Source: Enterococcus montenegrensis (lineage in GTDB: Bacteria; Bacillota; Bacilli; Lactobacillales; Enterococcaceae). From it: a stretch of 64,000 nucleotides of DNA. A program made the position numbers and the translations under genes. Each line of letters begins with the position of its first letter. The first letter of the stretch is position 1. Location: NCBI RefSeq assembly GCF_029983095.1, contig NZ_CP120467.1, positions 186,001-250,000 of the forward strand, read 5' to 3'. The notes beneath the pieces were generated by a model. It was not told where the DNA came from, did not search any database, and was given only the letters and a program-made list of their open reading frames with translations. Below are positions 7,652 to 16,582 of the stretch, piece by piece.

Positions 7652-8936
7652 AACCACCATCACTTTTCATAGTGGTATTTTAACCATCGGCGGTACTATT
7701 ATTGAGGTCAGCTATGAAGATGCGCATATTTTCTTTGATTTTGGTACGGAATACCGACCCGAATTGGGCTTAAAAGACGATAGTCTGGCAACACTTTTGA
7801 AAAATCGTTTAGTACCAGAATTAAAAGGTGTCTATGATCCGCGGTTAAATTATACGTACCACGGCGAAGATGAGCAAAAATATAATGAGACGGCAGTCTT
7901 TTTATCCCATGCTCATTTGGATCATTCTAAAATGATTAATTATTTAGACCCTGCAATTCCCTTATACACCTTAAAAGAAACAGCAAAGATTTTACAAAGT
8001 TTAAATCGTAATGGGGACTTTTTAATCCCGTCACCTTTTGAAAAAGCTAACTTTACCCGTGAAATGACTGGTCTTATGGCCCATGATGTGGTGGAAGTAG
8101 GCCAAATTAAAGTAGAATTGGTGCCAGTGGATCACGATGCCTATGGCGCTTGCGCATTATTAATTCATACGCCCGATGCTTTTATTACTTATACTGGTGA
8201 TTTACGGTTACATGGCTATGATCGTCAATTTACGCTGGACTTTTGTCAAAAAGCTCGGCATACCGATTTACTAATGATGGAAGGCGTCAGCATTAGTTTT
8301 GATGAAAGAGACAATGAAGATATCAAAGTTTTCAGCGAAGAAGATTTAATCGCGCAACTTGTGACACAAATTGCAGCAAATAAAAAGCGCCAATTGACCT
8401 TTAATGGTTATCCTGCCAATGTGAAACGCTTTGAACAAATTATTAAACAGTCTCCGCGCACAGTTGTTTTAGAAGCCAATATGGCAGCTTTGATGCAGGA
8501 TGTTTTTGATATGAACGTCCCATATTATTATCCGTTAAATTCTGATACTACTATTTCTAGCCTAGATTCAAAACTAGAAATTTCTTATGAAGAACTACTA
8601 GCAGATGACCACAAATATTTGTGGCAAGCCGTAGCTAACTTCGAAAAATTACAAAGCGGCGGTCTGTATTTCCACATGGACGCGCAGCCTTTGGGGGATT
8701 TTGATCCCAAATATCAAGTCTTCTTGGATTTACTCGCCTTGAAGAAAGTGGAATTTGTCCGACTGGCTTGTTCAGGACATGCGTTTCCACAAGACCTCGA
8801 TGCCATTGTTTCAATGATCGAGCCTAAAATTTTGGTTCCAATCCATACGTTAAAACCAGAAAAACTGGAAAATCCGTATGGCAAAAGAATACTTCCCACC
8901 CGTGGGGAAAAAATCACTGAGTTCAAAGGAGAGTAA
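7635..8936 (+). CDS. Metallo-beta-lactamase fold hydrolase embedded in ABC operon
   Basis: A 433-residue cytoplasmic protein with the metal motif SHAHLDHS, a later VDHDAYG with GDLRLHG, and C-terminal ILVPIHTLKPE, the arrangement of RNase J/beta-CASP-like metallo-hydrolases. The size is compatible with an MBL plus beta-CASP layout. Phosphodiester hydrolysis is the usual chemistry for this branch, but substrate is not evident. Its placement between the second permease and the binding protein, with overlap on one side and three bases on the other, suggests it acts on the imported compound rather than in general RNA decay. Confidence 0.75.
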   Translation: MVSKGKTTITFHSGILTIGGTIIEVSYEDAHIFFDFGTEYRPELGLKDDSLATLLKNRLVPELKGVYDPRLNYTYHGEDEQKYNETAVFLSHAHLDHSKMINYLDPAIPLYTLKETAKILQSLNRNGDFLIPSPFEKANFTREMTGLMAHDVVEVGQIKVELVPVDHDAYGACALLIHTPDAFITYTGDLRLHGYDRQFTLDFCQKARHTDLLMMEGVSISFDERDNEDIKVFSEEDLIAQLVTQIAANKKRQLTFNGYPANVKRFEQIIKQSPRTVVLEANMAALMQDVFDMNVPYYYPLNSDTTISSLDSKLEISYEELLADDHKYLWQAVANFEKLQSGGLYFHMDAQPLGDFDPKYQVFLDLLALKKVEFVRLACSGHAFPQDLDAIVSMIEPKILVPIHTLKPEKLENPYGKRILPTRGEKITEFKGE

Positions 8937-8939
8937 GAA

Positions 8940-10226
8940 ATGAAGTTCAAAAAATTGGGTACAGCAGTATTGGCAACTGCCGCAGTTTTTGCATTAGCAG
9001 CCTGTGGCAACGGTTCAAAAGAAAGTTCTAAAGGCGACAGCGACAAAATCGTAACGTCAATCGACAAAGACACAACGGTTACATTTTGGCATGCAATGAA
9101 TGGCGCACAAGAAGAAGCTTTAACAAAAATTACCAAGGATTTCATGAAAGAAAATCCAAAAATCAAAATTGAATTGCAAAACCAATCACAATACTCAGAC
9201 TTACAAGCAAAAATCAACTCAACACTACCTTCACCAGATGATTTACCAACAATCAGCCAAGCGTATCCAGGCTGGTTATGGAACGCTGCACAAGATGATA
9301 TGTTAGTGGATTTGAAACCTTACATGGATGACAAAACCATCGGCTGGGGCGACCAAGAAGCAATTCGCAAACCTTTATTAGAAGGTGCGCAAATCGAAGG
9401 CAAACAATACGGTATTCCATTTAACAAATCAACAGAAGCTTTGGTTTACAATGCTGACTTGTTGAAAAAATATGATGTTGCAGTTCCCAAAACTTTAGCT
9501 GAATTAAAAGAAGCATCTAAAACAATTTACGAAAAATCAAATCATGAAGTAGTTGGTGCTGGTTTTGACTCATTAAACAACTACTATGTTATCGGGATGG
9601 AAAACAAAGGGGAAGACTTCACCAAAGACTTAAAATTTGATTCTAAAAAATCAAAAGAAGTGATTGATTATTATTTAGATGGCGTGAAAGATGGTTACTT
9701 CCGTATCGCAGGTTCAGACAAATATTTATCTGGCCCATTTGCAAACGGTAAAGTTGCAATGTTTATCGGTTCAATCGCCGGTGAAGGTTATGTGAAAAAA
9801 GATACTGAAGGTAAATTTGAATATGGCGTTGCACCACGTCCAGAAAAAATTAACTTGCAACAAGGTACGGATGTTTACATGTTCAACAGTGCAACTGCGG
9901 AACAAAAATCGGCTGCTTTCATGTATTTGAAATACTTGTCTTCACCAGAAGTACAATTATACTGGGCTGAACAAACCGGCTACATGCCAATCTTGCAATC
10001 TGTCTTGGAAAGTGATGAATACAAAAAATCACCAAACACGAAAGTACCTGCAATCTTAGAGGATGCAACCAAAGACTTGTTCTCGATTCCAGTGAAAGAA
10101 AATGCTGACCCTGCTTACAATGAAGTTCGGGCAATCATGGAAAATATCTTGTCTAACCCAGACAAAGATACCAACAAATTAATCAAAGATTCTGTGCCAC
10201 AATTACAAGATGCGTGGAATCAATAA
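8940..10226 (+). CDS. Extracellular solute-binding lipoprotein, family 1
   Basis: A 428-residue lipoprotein with signal MKFKKLGTAVLATAAVFALAAC (lipobox LAAC). The mature start, TTVTFWHAMNGAQEEAL, is the usual entry of UgpB/MalE-like proteins, and a TISQAYPGWLW segment follows. It should bind the substrate of the importer encoded upstream. It begins three bases after the hydrolase, with GGAGAG upstream, and ends the operon at a strong terminator. UgpB-like proteins bind glycerol phosphate derivatives or sugars; which applies here cannot be read from sequence. Confidence 0.87.
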   Translation: MKFKKLGTAVLATAAVFALAACGNGSKESSKGDSDKIVTSIDKDTTVTFWHAMNGAQEEALTKITKDFMKENPKIKIELQNQSQYSDLQAKINSTLPSPDDLPTISQAYPGWLWNAAQDDMLVDLKPYMDDKTIGWGDQEAIRKPLLEGAQIEGKQYGIPFNKSTEALVYNADLLKKYDVAVPKTLAELKEASKTIYEKSNHEVVGAGFDSLNNYYVIGMENKGEDFTKDLKFDSKKSKEVIDYYLDGVKDGYFRIAGSDKYLSGPFANGKVAMFIGSIAGEGYVKKDTEGKFEYGVAPRPEKINLQQGTDVYMFNSATAEQKSAAFMYLKYLSSPEVQLYWAEQTGYMPILQSVLESDEYKKSPNTKVPAILEDATKDLFSIPVKENADPAYNEVRAIMENILSNPDKDTNKLIKDSVPQLQDAWNQ

Positions 10227-10238
10227 TTTATAGTAAAA

Positions 10239-10274
10239 AGCTCCGCTGACTTGTTTGGTTAGCGGAGTTTTTTT
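10239..10274 (+). terminator. Intrinsic terminator of the ABC/hydrolase operon
   Basis: CTCCGCTGAC (10241-10250) pairs with GTTAGCGGAG (10258-10267), one G-U pair, followed by seven T. The rest of the gap to 10574 holds nothing I recognise. Confidence 0.9.
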
Positions 10275-10574
10275 GTCTTATATCCTAGAGTTGGAGGGTT
10301 CCTTTAGCTTTTTTTCGCTAAAATCTAGTGTTTTAATTTCTAAGAGAACAATTGGTCTTCAAGTAAAAATTTTTGTATTTTATGGTATGATGACAAAGGA
10401 AAAACTTTAAAAATTTCAGTGATTGTATAGGCTACAAAGGTTTGATAAAGAAGCAAATTTACTGATTTACTGATGCTCGCTAAGGATCAATTTTTTTGTG
10501 AATGTCTGAATACTAAACAAACTCTTCGTGCTAATTACTGACAATAAGGCGTAATTTAGCTGAATTGTAGCTTA

Positions 10575-10604
10575 TTGTGAGAAAGTTTGTAAATCTTTTA
10601 TAAA
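10575..10604 (+). promoter_or_regulatory. Candidate promoter for the 5'-nucleotidase gene
   Basis: TTGTGA is 18 bp from TATAAA. Transcription would start only about 15-20 bases before the ATG, leaving just the ribosome binding site as leader. Confidence 0.45.
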
Positions 10605-10626
10605 AAATGTGGGAAAGGAAGAAAAA

Positions 10627-12174
10627 ATGAAATTAACTATTTTAGCCACAAGCGATATGCACGGCTACATTCAACCAACCAACTATGCGGAAAAAGGAGC
10701 AGACTTACCTTTTGGTACGGCCAAAGTTGCGACTAAAATGCAAGAACTAACAGCAAAAGCAGATGGACCGGTCGTTAAAATTGAAAATGGTGACTTTATT
10801 CAAGGTTCACCGTTAAGTTATTACGCAGCCAAACAAAAGCAAGACCCAGCAGAAATTACGAAAGTCATTAATCATATGGGCTATGATGTGGGGTTGTTGG
10901 GAAATCATGAGTTTAACTATGGACTACCTTATTTAGAAAAAGCAATTAAAAGCTATAATCACCCAATTTTAGCGGCAAATGTTTTAGACAAAGATGGCAA
11001 ACCTTATTTTGGCGATCCCTATGTTATTTTAGAAAAAGCAGGCATCAAAATTGCGATTTTGGGTGTGGTGACACAATATATTCCCCATTGGGAGCAACCA
11101 GCAACTGTTAAGGATTTAACTTTTAAAAGTTTAGTGGCAACCGCTAAAGAATACGTGCCCAAATTGCGCGAGCTAGCTGATGTTGTTATTGTTTCTTATC
11201 ATGGTGGTTTTGAAAAAGATTTAGTGACAGGTGAAGCGACCGAAATGTTGACTGGAGAAAATGAAGGATACGAATTGTTGCAAACTGTCAGTGGCATTGA
11301 CGCTTTTGTAACAGGCCACCAACACAGAGAAATTGCTACGGTGGTTAACGGTGTGCCGGTCATTCAACCAGGATTTCGGGGAAATTACATTGGTAAAATT
11401 ACGTTAGATTTAAATAAAACCGGTGACAAGTGGCAAGTAAGCAATCCTGCTGCTGAAATTGTGGCGACAAAAGATGCAAAGGCGGATGGAGAAGTTGTTG
11501 GCTTAATTCAAGAATTGGATCACGAGTTGGAAAATTGGTTGGATCAGCCTGTGGGTAAAGTTCAAGGGGATATGCACATCACTGATCCAATGGGAGCGCG
11601 AATTAGTGAACATCCGTATATTGAATTTATTAATCGCGTTCAAATGTGGGCCAGTGGGGCTAAAATTTCGGGTACAGCCTTGTTTAACAATGAAGGAAAA
11701 GGCTTTGGTGAAGTTATCACGATGCGAGATGTCATCACCAATTATATTTATCCGAATACATTAGCTGTTCTAAAAATTACCGGTGCAGATTTAAAAGCAG
11801 CTTTAGAACAAACGGCAAATTATTTAGTGTTAGAAGATGGCCAAATCGTCTTTAACCCGAAATTTATTGATCCAAAGCCACAATATTATAACTACGATAT
11901 GTATGAAGGTATTGATTATGCTATTGATTTGAGTAAACCTTATGGTGAAAAAATCACGAAATTACAATTAGCCGGTGCAGATATTTTACCTGATGACAAA
12001 TTGGAAGTTGTCATGAACCAATACCGCGCAGTTGGCGGGGGCAACTATGCTATGTTTAGCGCAGATAAAATCGTTAAAGAAATTCCGCGGGATATGACAG
12101 AAGTAATTGCCGAATACTTGCAAGCCCATCCTGTTTTAAAAGCAGAAGTAAACCATAACTTTAGTGTGAAATGA
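10627..12174 (+). CDS. 5'-nucleotidase / 2',3'-cyclic phosphodiesterase family metallophosphatase
   Basis: A 515-residue enzyme of the UshA/CpdB family. The N-terminal metallophosphatase domain has SDMHGY, NGDFIQGSPL, GNHEFNYG, VSYHGGF and TGHQHRE, which supply the two-metal site. The C-terminal 5'-nucleotidase domain ends with AVGGGNYAMF. No signal peptide, TM or sortase signal is visible, so it appears cytoplasmic, unlike most UshA proteins. ATG 10627 is chosen because GGAAAGGAAG lies just before it. It follows the ABC/MBL operon after a terminator; a shared role in organophosphate or nucleotide breakdown is inference. Confidence 0.82.
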   Translation: MKLTILATSDMHGYIQPTNYAEKGADLPFGTAKVATKMQELTAKADGPVVKIENGDFIQGSPLSYYAAKQKQDPAEITKVINHMGYDVGLLGNHEFNYGLPYLEKAIKSYNHPILAANVLDKDGKPYFGDPYVILEKAGIKIAILGVVTQYIPHWEQPATVKDLTFKSLVATAKEYVPKLRELADVVIVSYHGGFEKDLVTGEATEMLTGENEGYELLQTVSGIDAFVTGHQHREIATVVNGVPVIQPGFRGNYIGKITLDLNKTGDKWQVSNPAAEIVATKDAKADGEVVGLIQELDHELENWLDQPVGKVQGDMHITDPMGARISEHPYIEFINRVQMWASGAKISGTALFNNEGKGFGEVITMRDVITNYIYPNTLAVLKITGADLKAALEQTANYLVLEDGQIVFNPKFIDPKPQYYNYDMYEGIDYAIDLSKPYGEKITKLQLAGADILPDDKLEVVMNQYRAVGGGNYAMFSADKIVKEIPRDMTEVIAEYLQAHPVLKAEVNHNFSVK

Positions 12175-12183
12175 TCACAGCAT

Positions 12184-12255
12184 AAAAGTCTCACGTTTTT
12201 GTTTTTCCCACCTGTTTAACAGGTGGGAAAATATTAAATGTGGGGCTTTTTGTGT
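12184..12255 (+). terminator. Large two-part terminator hairpin
   Basis: An inner perfect stem (TCCCACCTGTT with AACAGGTGGGA) is enclosed by AAAAGTCTCAC pairing with GTGGGGCTTTT through two G-U pairs, then a T run. Confidence 0.75.
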
Positions 12256-12311
12256 AAAGAAAGTATATTTTTTACACAAAAAGTATTGCGTGACTGCTTA
12301 GTGCTTAGTAT

Positions 12312-12423
12312 TACGAACTAACTTGTGGCGACAATAAGTCAAAATTTTAAGAAATTTGAGAAACAATTTATTAAAATTCCGTCTTAATAATTGGAAGTTA
12401 AACGAGTTCGCAAAGCTTTTCCT
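12312..12423. repeat. Palindromic intergenic repeat, copy A
   Basis: A unit of about 112 bp bounded by ACGAACTAAC and GTTCGCAAAGC, with GACAATAAG and CTTAATAATT forming inner dyad symmetry around an AAATTT-rich core. It recurs 125 bp downstream and at 27.6-28.0 kb and 44.4 kb. Confidence 0.75.
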
Positions 12424-12434
12424 AGCTGTCAAGC

Positions 12435-12547
12435 TTTACGAACTAACTCTCGGCGACAATAAGCCAAACGCTTGAGAAATTTGAAGAGCAATTTATCAAG
12501 CGTTCATCTTATTGCTTGAGAGCTGTGCAAGTTCGCAAAGCTTTTCC
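12435..12547. repeat. Palindromic intergenic repeat, copy B
   Basis: Second copy, 125 bp from the first: ACGAACTAACTCTCGGCGAC opens it and GCAAGTTCGCAAAGC closes it. CAATAAGCC and AACGCTTGA pair with TCAAGCGTT and CTTATTG in the other arm, so arm changes are compensatory compared with copy A. Confidence 0.75.
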
Positions 12548-12564
12548 TTTCCAAGTATAAATAG

Positions 12565-12593
12565 TTGCTTACTTTTAATAAGAGAGTTAAGAT
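12565..12593 (+). promoter_or_regulatory. Candidate promoter of lactate oxidase gene
   Basis: TTGCTT and TAAGAT are spaced 17 bp, ending 34 bases before the ATG. Confidence 0.5.
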
Positions 12594-12627
12594 AAACACG
12601 TAATTTACAAGAGAGAAGGAAAGTCTT

Positions 12628-13725
12628 ATGTATCATACAAGTAATGAAGAACATCCTATTGATATCGTGAATATTGCCTCATTGGAAGGCCGCGTGAAAG
12701 AACGCATGGAAGTTGGCGCTTTTGGTTACATTCGTGGCGGTTCTGAAGACGAATGGACGATGAAAGAAAACACTGCTTCTTTTATGAATAAAAAAATTAT
12801 GCCGCGTATTTTACAAGGTATTGATCATGCAGACTTATCAACAAAATTGTGGGATATCGACTTGAAGACACCAATTATTCAAGCGCCTTCTGCAGCCCAA
12901 GGTTTGGCTCATGAAAAAGGTGAAGCGGATACCGCAAAAGGGGTTGCTGCTGCGGGTTCTATTTTTTCAATTAGTACGTACGCGAACACAACCATTGAAG
13001 ATGCAGCTGCTGCAGCTCCTGATGCACCACAATTTTTCCAATTGTATATGAGTAAAGATGACGGCTTCAATGAATTTATTTTAGACAAAGCTGTTAAAGC
13101 CGGTGCTAAAGCAATTATTTTAACTGCCGACTCAACGTTGGGTGGTTATCGTGAAGAAGATATTATCAACCAATTCCAATTTCCACTACCAATGCCTAAT
13201 CTAGCTGCTTATTCTGAACAAAGTGCAAGTGGTAACGGTGAAGGTAAAGGGATTGCCGAAATTTATGCGGCTGCAAAACAAGGTTTAGTTCCAGAAGATA
13301 TCAAAAAAATTAAAGATTTAACACACTTACCTGTTTTTGTTAAAGGAATTCAATCACCTGAAGATGCAGATTTAGCGATTAAAGCCGGTGCAGATGGTAT
13401 CTGGGTCTCCAATCATGGTGGTCGTCAATTAGACGGCGGTCCTGCTTCTTTTGAAGTTTTACCTGCTATAGCAGAAGTTGTCGACAAACGTGTGCCAATT
13501 GTATTTGACTCTGGTGTACGTCGTGGGGAACATATCTTTAAAGCTTTAGCTAGTGGTGCTGATCTAGTGGCTATCGGTCGTCCCGTTATTTATGGTTTGA
13601 ATTTAGGTGGGGCTGAAGGCGTGAAATCTGTCTTTGATCACTTAAATAAAGAATTATCAATCACGATGCAATTGGCTGGTACGAAAACAATTGCAGATGT
13701 AAAGAAAACAAAATTAATTGATTAA
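12628..13725 (+). CDS. lox: L-lactate oxidase (FMN-dependent alpha-hydroxy-acid oxidase)
   Basis: A 365-residue cytoplasmic flavoenzyme that should oxidise L-lactate to pyruvate with oxygen, producing hydrogen peroxide. Family motifs are FGYIRGGSEDEWT near the N-terminus, QAPSAAQGLAH, FFQLYMSKD, and the catalytic SNHGGRQLDGGPA block whose His and Arg bind substrate. FDSGVRRGEHIFKALASGAD and GRPVIYG bind FMN phosphate. Length and block spacing match Aerococcus-type lactate oxidase more than glycolate oxidase, but other hydroxy acids are possible. Start ATG has GAGAGAAGGAAAG upstream. It is monocistronic with its own promoter and terminator. Confidence 0.85.
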   Translation: MYHTSNEEHPIDIVNIASLEGRVKERMEVGAFGYIRGGSEDEWTMKENTASFMNKKIMPRILQGIDHADLSTKLWDIDLKTPIIQAPSAAQGLAHEKGEADTAKGVAAAGSIFSISTYANTTIEDAAAAAPDAPQFFQLYMSKDDGFNEFILDKAVKAGAKAIILTADSTLGGYREEDIINQFQFPLPMPNLAAYSEQSASGNGEGKGIAEIYAAAKQGLVPEDIKKIKDLTHLPVFVKGIQSPEDADLAIKAGADGIWVSNHGGRQLDGGPASFEVLPAIAEVVDKRVPIVFDSGVRRGEHIFKALASGADLVAIGRPVIYGLNLGGAEGVKSVFDHLNKELSITMQLAGTKTIADVKKTKLID

Positions 13726-13853
13726 TTTTGATACGTGGCTGTAATGAAAATATTTAACTTTAAGAAATAAGTGCATTCTCAAAAAAGGTTCTTATATTTT
13801 GTTTTGATCGCAATTACTTTAAGCAATTACAAGTAAGCCAAATTTTATCGCTT

Positions 13854-13890
13854 AAAAAGCTAGGACAAGTTATTTGTTCTAGCTTTTTTT
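13854..13890 (+). terminator. Intrinsic terminator after lactate oxidase
   Basis: AAAGCTAG-ACAA pairs with TTGT-CTAGCTTT around a short loop, then a T7 run. The remaining gap to 14089 holds nothing I recognise. Confidence 0.88.
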
Positions 13891-14089
13891 GTTGCAGTAA
13901 TGGGCAGCAAAATGAGAAAATGGAAAGCTAAAAAAATAGTCAAAGAGGTAAGTAGCTGTTTTAAAATAACTGTTGCTATATAACGAGCTTGTTGTATTAA
14001 ATTGATTTATTCAGATACGGTAGGCGTTGTTTTCTGCTAATTTTTATTACGAGTGTCATTTTTCGAACAAAAAAAGAAAATCGCATTGT

Positions 14090-14119
14090 TTGAAGTCTCT
14101 TGAAAGAACATGCTAAAAT
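14090..14119 (+). promoter_or_regulatory. Candidate promoter of the NlpC/P60 gene
   Basis: TTGAAG and TAAAAT are spaced 18 bp, ending 32 bases before the start codon. Confidence 0.5.
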
Positions 14120-14151
14120 AAAAGGGAGTAAAATGAGAAAGGGATGAGAAA

Positions 14152-16002
14152 ATGAAGTGGAGTATGGGATTGCTTTTAACTTTACTAGGTTTTCAAATGG
14201 CAATTGTACCGCCGGAAACTGTCGATTCATCACAGGTTGAAACAAAAAAAGAGACGGTTACAACGAATGTTTCAGCCAGTACTACTGAAAGTTCAGCCTC
14301 AAAGGAAAGTGAAGAGATAAGTGATGCAACTGCAAGTAGTAATGTGATTGAACCAGATGGAACAGAAACAACAGATGCCAATAATTTGCCCCGTGCCCAA
14401 CGGAAATTACCAGAAATTAAAAGCTCTGCTCCTCTGCAATCACCTTTAATTGCTGCACAAAAGGCACAAATTAACGCGTTACCAGCAGTAAATGAAGCAC
14501 AGCTCAATCGCAATCTTTATGCGCGGAGTAGCACGACAATGACGACAGAGCAGCAAAAAATTGTGACCGAAGTCAAGCGTCACTTAAATAAACCCTATCG
14601 TTGGGGAGCAGCCGGTCCCAATGATTTTGATTGCTCTGGGTTAGTTCAATACGCTTATTTGAAAAGTTTAAATATCCCCTTACAGCGGGTGACTTACCAA
14701 CAAGAAAAGCAAGGTACAGAAGTTGCGCGAAGTAGTGCAAAAGGGCAAAATTTAAATTTGAAAGCAGGGGATTTACTATTTTATGGTCCCCGGAATGCCA
14801 CGACCCATGTGGCGTTATACATTGGAGACGGACTTGCGATTCATGCCCCTTATCCGGGTCAGCGTGTCTCTGCTTTTGCCATTCAATATTTTTATCCAGA
14901 TTTTGCTCGTCGCATAATCAAAGATGAACTGCCCGTTATTAAAAACGGAACGAGTATTACGATAAAAAGTGGTGCGTTGAGTTATTCAGATGGCAGTTGG
15001 ATTCAAAGTGCTGATCGCAATCGGGCCTATACAATTACCGGGTATAAAAAAATTACTGAAAAATGGGGCAGCCGCAAAATATATGCCGTTAAAGAATCCA
15101 AAAAATGGCTGTATGAGTTAGATGTTCAACCGCAAACGAGTAGCTATGGATTACTAGGCAACGGCACCATTTTTAGTCTAAAAAGTACGGCGGGTTCGTA
15201 TCAAAGTGGCGGTAAAATTACAGCAAATGACAAAAAGAGTGCTTTTGTGATCGACAGTGTTCGCTATATCCCCAAAAAATTTGGTAGCATTCGCGCCTAT
15301 CGTGCCAAAGGGAGTAATCGTTGGTATTACGAATGTGACGTGACACGTCAGGTTAGCAGCTATTCACAACTTGGAATAGGCACAGTGTTTAGCTTGAAAA
15401 AGACGGCGGGTTCGTATCAAAGTGGCGGCAAAATTACGGCAAATGACAAAAAGAGTGCTTTTGTGATCGACAGCGTCCGCTATATCCCCAAAAAATTTGG
15501 TAGCATTCGTGCCTATCGTGCCAAAGGGAGTAATCGTTGGTATTACGAATGTGACGTGACACGTCAGACCAGCAGCTTTAAAGAGTTAAAAGTCGGGACT
15601 AAAGTTGTGACGACTAGCCGCGCTACGCATTATCAAACAGGTGGCAAAATTACAAGTGGGGATAAGAATAAAGTCCACCAAATTGAAAGAATGCGTTTGA
15701 TTCCCAAAAGAGGCATTCATATGCGGATTTATAAGATGAAAGGCTCAAACCGCTGGTATTACGAAGGGGATGTGGCTTTACAAACGAGTAGTTTTAAAGC
15801 GCTAAAAAAAGGACAACGGTTAAATGTTAAAACCTCAGCGCGCTCTTATCAAAGCGGCGGTTGGATCTTGAAAAGCGACTATAAAAAAACTTTTACCATC
15901 AAAAATGTACGAGATATTCGCAAAAAATATGGCAGCATTCGCGCCTATCAAGTTAACGGTAGTAACAAATGGTATTACGAAGCAGATGTTAAAGGGAAGT
16001 AA
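14152..16002 (+). CDS. Secreted NlpC/P60 peptidoglycan hydrolase with five C-terminal DUF5776-like repeats
   Basis: A 616-residue exported wall hydrolase. Residues 1-20 are a signal peptide and 25-90 a Ser/Thr/Glu-rich linker. About 138-250 form an NlpC/P60 domain with the catalytic triad Cys in NDFDCSGL, His in TTHVALYIGDG and His in HAPYPG, expected to cut D-Glu to diamino acid bonds in stem peptides. From about 260 to the end there are five units of about 72 residues (KSGALSYSDG, QSGGKITANDKK, IRAYRAKGSNRWYYE), which resemble wall-binding repeats of Lactobacillales surface proteins. Units two and three are almost identical. There is no sortase motif, so retention would rely on the repeats. 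Confidence 0.85.
   Translation: MKWSMGLLLTLLGFQMAIVPPETVDSSQVETKKETVTTNVSASTTESSASKESEEISDATASSNVIEPDGTETTDANNLPRAQRKLPEIKSSAPLQSPLIAAQKAQINALPAVNEAQLNRNLYARSSTTMTTEQQKIVTEVKRHLNKPYRWGAAGPNDFDCSGLVQYAYLKSLNIPLQRVTYQQEKQGTEVARSSAKGQNLNLKAGDLLFYGPRNATTHVALYIGDGLAIHAPYPGQRVSAFAIQYFYPDFARRIIKDELPVIKNGTSITIKSGALSYSDGSWIQSADRNRAYTITGYKKITEKWGSRKIYAVKESKKWLYELDVQPQTSSYGLLGNGTIFSLKSTAGSYQSGGKITANDKKSAFVIDSVRYIPKKFGSIRAYRAKGSNRWYYECDVTRQVSSYSQLGIGTVFSLKKTAGSYQSGGKITANDKKSAFVIDSVRYIPKKFGSIRAYRAKGSNRWYYECDVTRQTSSFKELKVGTKVVTTSRATHYQTGGKITSGDKNKVHQIERMRLIPKRGIHMRIYKMKGSNRWYYEGDVALQTSSFKALKKGQRLNVKTSARSYQSGGWILKSDYKKTFTIKNVRDIRKKYGSIRAYQVNGSNKWYYEADVKGK
15186..15570 (+). repeat. Near-identical 216-bp tandem repeat inside the NlpC/P60 gene
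   Basis: The stretch 15186-15354 is repeated at 15402-15570 with few differences, mostly synonymous. It marks a recent duplication of one 72-residue unit and makes copy number likely to vary between strains. Confidence 0.85.
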
Positions 16003-16020
16003 ATCTGGTGAAAATTAAAG

Positions 16021-16067
16021 AAAGACAGAAACAAAAGTAGGATGACTTTTGCTTCTGTCTTTTTTTG
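16021..16067 (+). terminator. Intrinsic terminator of the NlpC/P60 gene
   Basis: AAAGACAGAA-CAAAAGT pairs with ACTTTTG-TTCTGTC, then seven T. Confidence 0.92.
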
Positions 16068-16310
16068 CTCTAGTGGTAATGCTAACCAATAAAACAGGAA
16101 TTTTGCTAGCTTTTAAAGTCGATCAGCTAGTTGACGAGCTTTAGTTTTATTTGTGAAATTTTTATTTATTGTTGTTCTTTTTAATGGAAAAAGTCAGTCA
16201 AAGTTAATAAAAATATTTCTTTATTTTGATTGGGATAACAAACGCTATTCATAGCGGAGAAAATTATTTTTGTTGATAAATTGCAATATTCTAGATGATA
16301 ATAATTTTTT

Positions 16311-16329
16311 AACGATAATAATTATCGTT
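16311..16329. promoter_or_regulatory. Fur-box-like palindrome upstream of the LPxTG adhesin
   Basis: AACGATAATAATTATCGTT is a perfect 9-1-9 palindrome. Its core GATAAT-A-ATTATC matches the 7-1-7 Fur box (TGATAATnATTATCA) except for the outermost pair. A possible promoter (TTGATA, 18 bp, GATAAT) lies immediately upstream. It is about 370 bp before the adhesin start in a 640-bp AT-rich gap that otherwise shows only the hairpin at 16583. Confidence 0.55.
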
Positions 16330-16582
16330 ATTTTGTATAGAAATGATTATTTTTGAAAAATAAAGAATTGCTAAAAAACAAACTTTTTATTAAAAAAATG
16401 GGAGTGATTTTATTCACAATTAAATAAAAATATGGTAGATTTTTATATAACAACCATTATATAAGATTTGTTTTTTATAAAATGAGTAAAATAAGCAGTT
16501 CTTATTATGATGGATAAGCAAGGGAGACGGGAGGCGAGGATTCCAACAAATTTAAAAACAAGCAAGACAATTATATTTTGAC

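Noticed and set aside
12256..12564. CRISPR array
   Set aside because: Only two units of about 112 bp with dyad symmetry and no unique spacers; this is an interspersed repeat family.
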